Below, in pieces: positions 57,433 to 64,000 of a stretch of DNA of 64,000 bases. The stretch spans positions 1,550,001-1,614,000 of the forward strand of contig NZ_CP049863.1 in NCBI RefSeq assembly GCF_011299575.1, written 5' to 3'. This DNA comes from Leucobacter viscericola. Its GTDB lineage: Bacteria; Actinomycetota; Actinomycetes; Actinomycetales; Microbacteriaceae. Position numbers and translations under genes: made by a program. Each line of letters starts with the position of its first letter. Position 1 is the first letter of the stretch. The notes under the pieces are model-generated. The model was not told the DNA's origin, searched no databases, and saw nothing but the letters and a program-made list of their open reading frames with translations.

Positions 57433-58952
57433 GAATTCTGGTAATCGGCGATGTCAGTTGGCGGGGTAGCTACCACCTCGGCGACGAAGCCATGACCGAG
57501 GTTGCAATCACGCAGCTGCAGCACCGTGGCGCAGAGGTAACCCTGATTGCGGGTGATCCAGGTATCTCCGCAACATTTTACGGAGTCGATACGGTGCCCC
57601 AGTTTGGCTACCGCTCACTCGCAACTCGCGAGGATTGGACCGCGCGACTCGCAGAAATCGACGCCACGCTCGCGGGTGAGCGGGAAACCCCCGAATACGC
57701 CGCAGCGACCCTTGCTGCCATTGATGCCTCCGACGCGGTGGTTATTGCGGGCGGTGGCAATCTGAACTCAAAGTGGGCTCACCACATATTTGAGCGGCTC
57801 ACCCTCAAACGAGCAGCCGAGGCTCGCGGTATTCCGCTCTACATCACCAGCCAGACCGTCGGCCCCGAACTCGACGCCGCCGATCGCGAGCTTCTCGCAG
57901 AGATTCTGAGCTATGCCCGCGTCTTCGGCGCCCGCGAAGGCACAACGGCACAGCTTATGCGCGAGCTCGGTGGAGATGGTGCACCCGTCGTCCACACGCT
58001 CGACGACGCGATCCTGCTGGAGCCCGCCGAACTCAGTTCAAAACAGCAGAACGATCTGAGCCTCCCTGAACGCTACATCGTTGGCAGTTTCACATTCCAC
58101 TCGTTCAGCACGGGCCTGACCCACGAGGAGTATTACCGCGCCGTTGCGGCCCTGCTCGATGACGCCGTTGCAACAACCGACGCCGACATCCTGCTGCTGC
58201 CCCACATGGGCACACTCGAGAACGCTGACCGTAGCGACCAACGAAGCGATGTCTACGGGCACGACCGCATCGTTGCCCACACTCGCAGCGGGCGTGTGCG
58301 TTCTCTCCCGATGATGCCGGCGCGCGAACTTCTCGCGGTCACCGCGAGCGCGATGCTCACGCTCTCCACCAGGTACCACCCCGTCATTTTCGGCGTCGGT
58401 GTTGGCACCCCGGCGGTGGGGCTCGTCATTAGCTATTACTCAGCGGTGCGGGTGCGTGGAGCACTGCGCAACGTGGGCATGGAGGAGTTCGCCATTCCCT
58501 TCGAGGCGTGGCAACCGTACATCGGGCGTCGACTGCTCGAATCTATGTCAAACAACCGAGAAGCGATTGCCGCCCACGTCGTTGAATCCGGCGCCAAAGT
58601 GCGCGCCTACCAGCACAACTGGTGGGATGGCATCGTGGCCGACATTGCGGGTTCAGGTGCGGTGGTCACCACTGACGCGCCCGAAATTGCGCCCCTGGGC
58701 TGGGCCGACGAACGGACTGCTGAATCGCTCGCACTCGCGCGCCTCGCTCAAGAGGGCGTGAATTTGCTGCGCGTGAACATTGCCGCCGATGAGCGCGGTC
58801 CACGCGGCGCGCACGCGGCGCACGCCGAAATCGCTGAGCTCCGACAGCAGAACAAACGACTAGAACATGAGCTCGCCGCGATTCGGCACAGGCTTCGCCC
58901 GCCCGGGGCTAATCTGCGCGATCGCCTTCGACGCAAACTACGCGGACGCTAG
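57429..58952 (+). CDS. Polysaccharide pyruvyl transferase-family protein
   Basis: 507 residues. RILVIGDVSWRGSYHLGDEA, the central VVIAGGGNLNSKW, YITSQTVGPELDAADRELL, ARVFGAREGTTAQLMREL, LLLPHMGTLE and the later TLSTRYHPVIFGVGVGTPAV follow the PF04230 family. Members add ketal-linked pyruvate from phosphoenolpyruvate to sugars of surface polymers, giving negative charge. The C-terminus is an added coiled-coil-like helix (IAELRQQNKRLEHELAAI) with a basic end. It is coupled to the gene upstream by a 4-nt overlap. 83 bp without a clear signal separate it from the next gene. Confidence 0.87.
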   Translation: MRILVIGDVSWRGSYHLGDEAMTEVAITQLQHRGAEVTLIAGDPGISATFYGVDTVPQFGYRSLATREDWTARLAEIDATLAGERETPEYAAATLAAIDASDAVVIAGGGNLNSKWAHHIFERLTLKRAAEARGIPLYITSQTVGPELDAADRELLAEILSYARVFGAREGTTAQLMRELGGDGAPVVHTLDDAILLEPAELSSKQQNDLSLPERYIVGSFTFHSFSTGLTHEEYYRAVAALLDDAVATTDADILLLPHMGTLENADRSDQRSDVYGHDRIVAHTRSGRVRSLPMMPARELLAVTASAMLTLSTRYHPVIFGVGVGTPAVGLVISYYSAVRVRGALRNVGMEEFAIPFEAWQPYIGRRLLESMSNNREAIAAHVVESGAKVRAYQHNWWDGIVADIAGSGAVVTTDAPEIAPLGWADERTAESLALARLAQEGVNLLRVNIAADERGPRGAHAAHAEIAELRQQNKRLEHELAAIRHRLRPPGANLRDRLRRKLRGR

Positions 58953-59035
58953 CCGGCACCAGTGGTCTTGGCTTGGCATCCCCTGTCTTGGACCTCGCCG
59001 CTGGTCGCCACACGCCTGCAACTAGAATCTAATGA

Positions 59036-61480
59036 ATGAGTAATGTGAGCAGCTCAAGCGCGCAACCCCTGCTATCGGTCGTGGTGCCCGTGTACAACGT
59101 CGCTCAGTACCTCGATCAGTGCCTCACCTCTGTGTTTGCCCAGGGCTTCGAGCCGGGCGAGCTTGAAGTCATCGTTGTTGACGATGGTTCGACCGACGGC
59201 TCAGGACTGATAGCCCAAAAATGGGCAAGGCGTCGCAGCGAAGTTCAACTGATTACCAAGCCGAACGGCGGCCTCTCGGCAGCGCGCAACACCGGGTTTG
59301 AACTCACGACCGGCACGTACCTGACGTTCCTAGACTCAGACGACCTCATTCCCGAGGGCGCGTATCGGCGCATGATCGATGTGCTGCAGGAGACCGGCTC
59401 AGACTTCATAACTGCAGCCCCCTTCCGATTTGCGGGTTGGGATCGGCACGCGAAACCCTTTGCGCGCAGCGCCGACCTGTACCGGGAATCGCGGCGATCG
59501 GTCACGCTTGAGCAGCATCCCGAGTATCTGCGCGACTTTGCCGCGTGGAACAAGATCTACAGACGCGAATTCTTTGTGCAGAGCGAAGTGCGCTTCCCAG
59601 AGGGGCGCATCTACGAAGAGATCGCCACCAGCCCGATCCTCTACAGCAAGGCCAGGGCTTTCGACGTGTTCGCCGAGGCAGGCTACTTCTGGCGTATGAC
59701 ACCCGGCAGCATCACCCAGACGATCAAGCCAGTCAAGGCGCATGACCGGTTGGGCGCGCTCGCGCACATACAGCAGTACTTCGAGGGTCGCGGATCCTCA
59801 CCCCGTTTGCAAGACGAACTCGGGTTTGCAATTGTCGACTACAACTTACGCTGGACGTTTCTCGAGTACTTTCAGCTCGATGAAGAGACACAGCGTTTCA
59901 TCGCGGAGAAGTCGCGAGAAATTCTCGCCTCCGTGTCCGATGAGACCATCGCTCGGGTGCAATCACCGCTGCGCGAGTGGGCGATGCTGGCAAAGCACGG
60001 CGACGCTGCGGGACTCAACAGGGCACTGCGCACCTCGCAGCATGAGAATCTGCCAGACATTCCGCCCGGCTCAACCGTCGCTGCGCATTCTCAGGCATTG
60101 CCGCGACAGAGTCTGCGCGATCGCCTCCGTGGCTCCCGTCGGCTCCCCGAAACCGCGCGCCGCCTGCGAAACCTCTTCGTGTATCTGGCCCTGCGACCCG
60201 TTCTGTTTCGGTTGCCGCTGCTCGAAAACACCGCGGTGTTCTCAAACTATTGGGGTCAGAAGTTTTCGCTTTCAGACGGACCAGCGGCAGTCTGCATTGA
60301 GCTCAACCGCTCGAACCCCACGATGCGAAGTGTCGTGTTCGCAACACGAAACGATCGACGCCTGATTCGCGCGAGGGTGAAAGAGCTCGCTGCGGATCCT
60401 CGCAGAATCAAGGTGGTTCGCAACACGAGCTTCGCCTACTACTGGTACATCTGGAGAGCGAAGTACCTCTTTAACGACGCTAACTTTCAGCTCGCCTTCC
60501 GCGTCGATAAGTTCACGGGCAAACGGCCAGGACAAATCGAGGTGCAGACAACGCACGGAATCCCGATCAAAAAGATGGGGATCGATTCAGCGGCAGCGAT
60601 TGACCTCGAGGAGCGTTCCGTGTTTCTCGCGCGCAGCCAGCGCTGTGACTACCTTGTGTCGACCAGCCCTCTCGTCGCAGAGACCTACGCACACTCCTTC
60701 GGTATCGAGCCGAGTGTCTTGCAAACTGGATTGCCGCAGCACGACGTACTTTTTACGCCGCCGGAGGAGCACGAACTGCGGCGGATCCGCAAGAAGTATG
60801 GCCTGGATCCCAAAAAGCGAATCGCTGTGTATGCACCGACGTTCCGGAATGCTGACGGCTCTGTGTTTCCCTGCCTGCTCGATCTCCACATGATGCAGGA
60901 GCAGCTCGGCGACGAGTACCAGCTCGTGATGAAGGTGCACCCCTTCAACCACACTCAGATTGGCCTGATCGACTTCCGCGAGCTGAGCGATTTCGCGCAG
61001 GATCCCGCCCCGTCCCCGTTCGTAAAGTTGATGGGTGAGGTTCGTTTGGATCCTACCTACGTTGCCGCGACGCTTGACTACGAGGCATCGCGATCTCGAG
61101 ACACTGTTCGCAAGGTCGACGGCTCCATCAACGAGCTCATGTTTGTGGCCGACATTGTGATCTCTGACTACTCGTCACTGATGTTTGGCTACACACATCT
61201 TCGCAAACCGCTGGTGCTGTTTACGCCAGACATCGACCACTACAACGCAACCCGCGGCAGTTACTACAACGTCGACGAGATTGCACCAGGAGCCGTCACC
61301 AAGACCACCGAGCAGGTCATTGAGGCGATCCAGCTGAGCTCGGACGTGGCCTCTTGGAACGAACAGTACGATGTGAAGCGAAACGACTTCATCGAGCGTT
61401 TTTTGGTGTGGGATCGGGGTGACGCAGCACGCAAGATCCTCACGGAACTTGGACTTGTTGCGGTTGCAGAACGTGAATAG
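59036..61480 (+). CDS. GT2 plus CDP-glycerol glycerophosphotransferase-like fusion, tandem copy 1
   Basis: 814 residues. GT2 half: LLSVVVPVYNVAQYLDQCL, VIVVDDGSTDGS, NGGLSAARNTGFELTTGTY and TFLDSDDLIPEGAY. TagF-like half from about 400: VQTTHGIPIKKMGIDS, TGLPQHDVLFTPP, RIAVYAPTFRNADGS, LVMKVHPFNHTQ and IVISDYSSLMFGYTHL. It should both transfer a sugar and add or polymerise a polyol phosphate, as in teichoic-acid assembly; donor and acceptor are inferred only. It is closely related to the next gene, with stretches of identical DNA. Confidence 0.87.
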   Translation: MSNVSSSSAQPLLSVVVPVYNVAQYLDQCLTSVFAQGFEPGELEVIVVDDGSTDGSGLIAQKWARRRSEVQLITKPNGGLSAARNTGFELTTGTYLTFLDSDDLIPEGAYRRMIDVLQETGSDFITAAPFRFAGWDRHAKPFARSADLYRESRRSVTLEQHPEYLRDFAAWNKIYRREFFVQSEVRFPEGRIYEEIATSPILYSKARAFDVFAEAGYFWRMTPGSITQTIKPVKAHDRLGALAHIQQYFEGRGSSPRLQDELGFAIVDYNLRWTFLEYFQLDEETQRFIAEKSREILASVSDETIARVQSPLREWAMLAKHGDAAGLNRALRTSQHENLPDIPPGSTVAAHSQALPRQSLRDRLRGSRRLPETARRLRNLFVYLALRPVLFRLPLLENTAVFSNYWGQKFSLSDGPAAVCIELNRSNPTMRSVVFATRNDRRLIRARVKELAADPRRIKVVRNTSFAYYWYIWRAKYLFNDANFQLAFRVDKFTGKRPGQIEVQTTHGIPIKKMGIDSAAAIDLEERSVFLARSQRCDYLVSTSPLVAETYAHSFGIEPSVLQTGLPQHDVLFTPPEEHELRRIRKKYGLDPKKRIAVYAPTFRNADGSVFPCLLDLHMMQEQLGDEYQLVMKVHPFNHTQIGLIDFRELSDFAQDPAPSPFVKLMGEVRLDPTYVAATLDYEASRSRDTVRKVDGSINELMFVADIVISDYSSLMFGYTHLRKPLVLFTPDIDHYNATRGSYYNVDEIAPGAVTKTTEQVIEAIQLSSDVASWNEQYDVKRNDFIERFLVWDRGDAARKILTELGLVAVAERE

Positions 61481-63818
61481 CTCTACAAAACCCTTATTAC
61501 TCTCGATTGTGGTGCCGGTGTACAACACGGCCCGGTACCTCGATCAGTGTCTCGCCTCCGTGTTTCAGCAGGGTCTGGGCGCGGGGCAGTTCGAGGTCAT
61601 TGTTGTCGATGATGGTTCCACCGACGGATCGGCCCTCATCGCCGAGAAGTGGGCGAAGCGTCACGCAGAGGTTCAGGTTCTGAAAAAGCCAAACGGTGGC
61701 CTGTCGGCGGCGCGGAACACGGGACTCGACGCTGCGACGGGTGAACACGTGACGTTTCTCGACTCCGATGACATCGTGCCTGACGGGGTTTACGCGCGCA
61801 TGCTTGAGGTGTTGCGTCAGTCAGATTCCGACTTCATTACGGCCGCGCCGTACCGGTTTTCCGCGCGGCATCGCCACGCAAGACCATTTGTGAGAAGTGA
61901 GGACCTGTTTTTCGAGTCGCGGCAGGGGCTGACGCTCGACGATCACCCGGAGTACCTGCGCGACTTCACCGCGTGGAACAAGATCTATCGACGCGAGTTC
62001 TTTGTCGGCAGCGGGGTCAGGTTTCCTGAGGGGCGCATCTTCGAAGACGTTGCAACCACACCGATTCTCTTCGACAAGGCCTCCTCGTTTGATGTGTTCG
62101 CAGATGCGGGGTACTTCTGGCGCAGAACCCCCGGCAGCATCACTCAGACGCTCAGCTCAGCCAAGGCTCACGATCGATTGTGGGCACTTTCGCATATTCA
62201 GGAGCACTTCACGGCGCGCGGATCCTCACCCCGTTTGAACGAGGAGCTGGGGTTTGCGATCGTTGACTACAACCTGCGGCGCATATTTTTTGAGTACCCG
62301 AAGCACGACGCTGAGACACAGCGTTACATCGCTGAAGAAGTACACAAGATACTAGGACCCGTGTCAGATGAGGCGATTGCGCGAGTGCAGTCCCCTATCG
62401 CTGAGTGGGCAATGGTGGCAAAGCATGGCGATGCGGTTGCCCTTGAACAAGCCCTGCAGGCGCCTTCCGGCGCTAAGCCACACCGTCGGGCGCTTCGCTG
62501 GCCAACGACGAAGCGCAGCCTTCGAAATCTGATGGTGTATCTGGTGCTCCGACCAGCACTATTTGCGCTCCCGGTGATGAAAAAGACGGCGGTGTTTTCG
62601 TCCTACTGGGGAAAGAACTTCTCGCCGTCGTTTGGCCCACCTGCCATCTGTCTCGAGCTGAATCGACAGAATCCGCAGTTTCAGAGCGTGGTATTTGCGG
62701 CGGGCGCGGAATATGAGCGCATCCAAACCGAGGTTTCTCGACTGGCCGACCACCCAGACCGGATCCGAGTCGTGCGCAACACCAGCCTCGCGTATTACTA
62801 CTACCTGTGGAGAGCGAAGTACCTCTTTAACGACGTGAACTTTCAGCTTGGGTACGGGGCTCAACGGTTTACACAAAAGCGGCGCGGCCAGATTGAGGTG
62901 CAGGTCACCCACGGCATTCCCATTAAAAAAATGGGCCTCGATTCGGAGCATGCGATCTCGGCAAAAGGGCGAGCCACTTTTCTTGCACGCACCAGGCGCT
63001 ACGACTACCTCGTCTCAACGAGTCCGTTCGTCGCTGAAACATTCATGAAGTCACACGCGGTGAACGCGCAGGTTCTTGCGACCGGTCTACCGCAGCACGA
63101 TGCGCTCGTGACGCCCCCTCCGGGTGATCAGTCGGCCACGATACGGCAACGGTACGGGCTCGACCCCAAGAAAAGGATCGTGCTGTACGCGCCAACGTTT
63201 CGCAACAAAAAGGGCTCGCGGTTTCCCTGCCTACTCGATGTGCGGGAGATGCAGCGGCAGTTGGGTGATGAGTACCAGCTCGTCATGAAGGTGCACCCCT
63301 TCAACCACACTCAGATGGCCCTGATCGACTTTCAAGAGCTGACCGATTTCGCGCAGGATCCCGCTCCCTCCCCATTTGTGAAGCTCATGGGAGAGGTTCG
63401 TGTTAATCCCGCGTACAGTCCCGCGACGTTGGACCCCGAGGCCTCGCGATCCCGAGCCAATGTTCACAAAATCGGCGGCTCCGTCAACGAACTGATGTCG
63501 GTATCAGACGTGGTGATCTCGGACTACTCATCTCTCATGTTTGGCTACACGCACCTTCGCAAACCGCTGGTGCTGTTTACGCCCGACATCGAGTACTACA
63601 ACGCAACCCGCGGCAGCTACTTCAACGTCGACGAGGTCGCGCCCGGAGCGGTCGCCAAGACGACCACAGAACTCATTGATGCCATTCGACTGAGCTCCGA
63701 CCGTGCGTCCTGGATTGAGCGCTACGACGCTAAGCGCCGAAACTTCGTGGAGCGCTTCCTGTGCTGGGAGCAGGGTGATGCTTCGCGGAAGATTCTTGAG
63801 GAGCTTGGGCTTCTCTAG
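61473..63818 (+). CDS. GT2 plus CDP-glycerol glycerophosphotransferase-like fusion, tandem copy 2
   Basis: 781 residues, collinear with the gene upstream. GT2 half: LLLSIVVPVYNTARYLDQCL, VIVVDDGSTDGS, TFLDSDDIVPDGVY. TagF-like half: VQVTHGIPIKKMGLDS, TGLPQHDALVTPP, RIVLYAPTFRNKKGS, LVMKVHPFNHTQ, VVISDYSSLMFGYTHL. The GTG at 61473 overlaps the upstream stop by 8 nt and aligns with the N-terminus of copy 1; the open frame to 61419 would lie inside that gene. The stop overlaps the stop of the minus-strand gene from the right edge by 4 nt. Differences are concentrated in the linker around residue 360. Confidence 0.87.
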   Translation: MNSSTKPLLLSIVVPVYNTARYLDQCLASVFQQGLGAGQFEVIVVDDGSTDGSALIAEKWAKRHAEVQVLKKPNGGLSAARNTGLDAATGEHVTFLDSDDIVPDGVYARMLEVLRQSDSDFITAAPYRFSARHRHARPFVRSEDLFFESRQGLTLDDHPEYLRDFTAWNKIYRREFFVGSGVRFPEGRIFEDVATTPILFDKASSFDVFADAGYFWRRTPGSITQTLSSAKAHDRLWALSHIQEHFTARGSSPRLNEELGFAIVDYNLRRIFFEYPKHDAETQRYIAEEVHKILGPVSDEAIARVQSPIAEWAMVAKHGDAVALEQALQAPSGAKPHRRALRWPTTKRSLRNLMVYLVLRPALFALPVMKKTAVFSSYWGKNFSPSFGPPAICLELNRQNPQFQSVVFAAGAEYERIQTEVSRLADHPDRIRVVRNTSLAYYYYLWRAKYLFNDVNFQLGYGAQRFTQKRRGQIEVQVTHGIPIKKMGLDSEHAISAKGRATFLARTRRYDYLVSTSPFVAETFMKSHAVNAQVLATGLPQHDALVTPPPGDQSATIRQRYGLDPKKRIVLYAPTFRNKKGSRFPCLLDVREMQRQLGDEYQLVMKVHPFNHTQMALIDFQELTDFAQDPAPSPFVKLMGEVRVNPAYSPATLDPEASRSRANVHKIGGSVNELMSVSDVVISDYSSLMFGYTHLRKPLVLFTPDIEYYNATRGSYFNVDEVAPGAVAKTTTELIDAIRLSSDRASWIERYDAKRRNFVERFLCWEQGDASRKILEELGLL

Positions 63819-64000
63819 CCCACGGCTTCGACAAAATTCCTAGAATCCAATTTGGGAAGGTCAGACGGGATCTGAGACTCTGACGCGCTAGATGCAGGAG
63901 CCGTACCACCGCCGTAGAGAGGCAGCCACGCCCCCCAGTCTTTGAGCAGTTGGTCCATCGGCAAATAACAGCCATGTCCGGTTGCGGGCTCATACGCGAC
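63815..64000 (-). CDS. C-terminal end of an unidentified protein (gene enters from the right edge)
   Basis: 62 codons are open from the right edge to a TAG at 63817-63815. The readable end is VAYEPATGHGCYLPMDQLLK, then a Trp-rich stretch (DWGAWLPLYGGGT) and a Ser/Ala-rich tail. The 'x-DPATG...MxMxQLLxxW' feel recalls the end of C39-like peptidase domains, but this is a guess from a short fragment. The stop overlaps the convergent GT2-TagF stop by 4 nt. Confidence 0.5.
   Translation of the reverse strand, partial: VAYEPATGHGCYLPMDQLLKDWGAWLPLYGGGTAPASSASESQIPSDLPKLDSRNFVEAVG

Noticed and set aside
63730..63993. An 87-codon minus-strand frame at the right edge
   Set aside because: Its translation is Arg/Ser/Pro-rich and overlaps the end of the GT2-TagF gene by about 90 bp. 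The other minus frame (63815-64000) gives a more natural protein end and a 4-nt convergent overlap.

Overview
The window is high-GC DNA from an actinobacterium, most probably a member of the Microbacteriaceae (inferred from gene order and protein style; no rRNA is present to settle it). GTG and TTG starts are frequent. Two conserved actinobacterial blocks are recognisable. One is mtrA-mtrB-lpqB, then comF, hpf and secA. The other is whiB2-type regulator, large glycosyltransferase, DUF5719 protein and a small zincin-like protein, with manA beside it.

Layout. 1-16975 is mostly minus-strand housekeeping: a membrane-anchored DsbA-like thioredoxin protein (runs off the left edge), secA, hpf, comF, lpqB, mtrB, mtrA, zincin-like protein, DUF5719 protein, 1015-residue GT2 membrane protein, whiB and manA. 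A polyprenol-phosphate-mannose-synthase-like gene lies on the plus strand at 3715. From 17028 to the right edge almost everything makes, exports or decorates cell-envelope glycans. 17028-26832 holds an O-antigen-ligase-like protein, a GlfT2-like galactofuranosyltransferase, UDP-galactopyranose mutase (glf) and a GT-C-like membrane protein. A secreted metzincin with S-layer-homology-like repeats is wedged between the two galactofuranose genes. 28001-36705 holds a lipoprotein hydrolase, two acyltransferases, the complete dTDP-L-rhamnose pathway (rmlA, rmlB and a fused rmlC-rmlD) and GT2/DUF2304 genes. 36774-48713 holds two flippases, tandem DUF2142 proteins, a GT4, a second GT2/DUF2304 pair, a LicD-methyltransferase fusion, a small coiled-coil protein and a second SGNH-acyltransferase. 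48719-63818 holds four GT2 proteins with complete or partial CDP-glycerol-glycerophosphotransferase-like halves, a Wzm/Wzt-type ABC exporter, a metallophosphoesterase with a Tat-exported partner, and a pyruvyltransferase. A minus-strand gene enters from the right edge.

How it works together (inference). rml genes supply dTDP-rhamnose, glf supplies UDP-galactofuranose, and manA feeds mannose metabolism. GT2/GT4 enzymes and TagF-like domains assemble a polymer that may contain polyol phosphate. The ABC exporter and the two flippases move glycans outward. LicD, pyruvyltransferase, SGNH-acyltransferases and GT-C-like proteins decorate them. No initiating polyprenyl-phosphate sugar-phosphate transferase is visible in the window.

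Quality note. Three genes (lpqB, the metzincin, the LicD fusion) are each broken by a -1 shift at a run of G or C, and one added base would restore each frame. This points to homopolymer under-calling in the source sequence, though real mutations cannot be excluded. No rRNA, tRNA, CRISPR array, insertion sequence or prophage was seen. The intergenic gaps are all shorter than about 300 bases.
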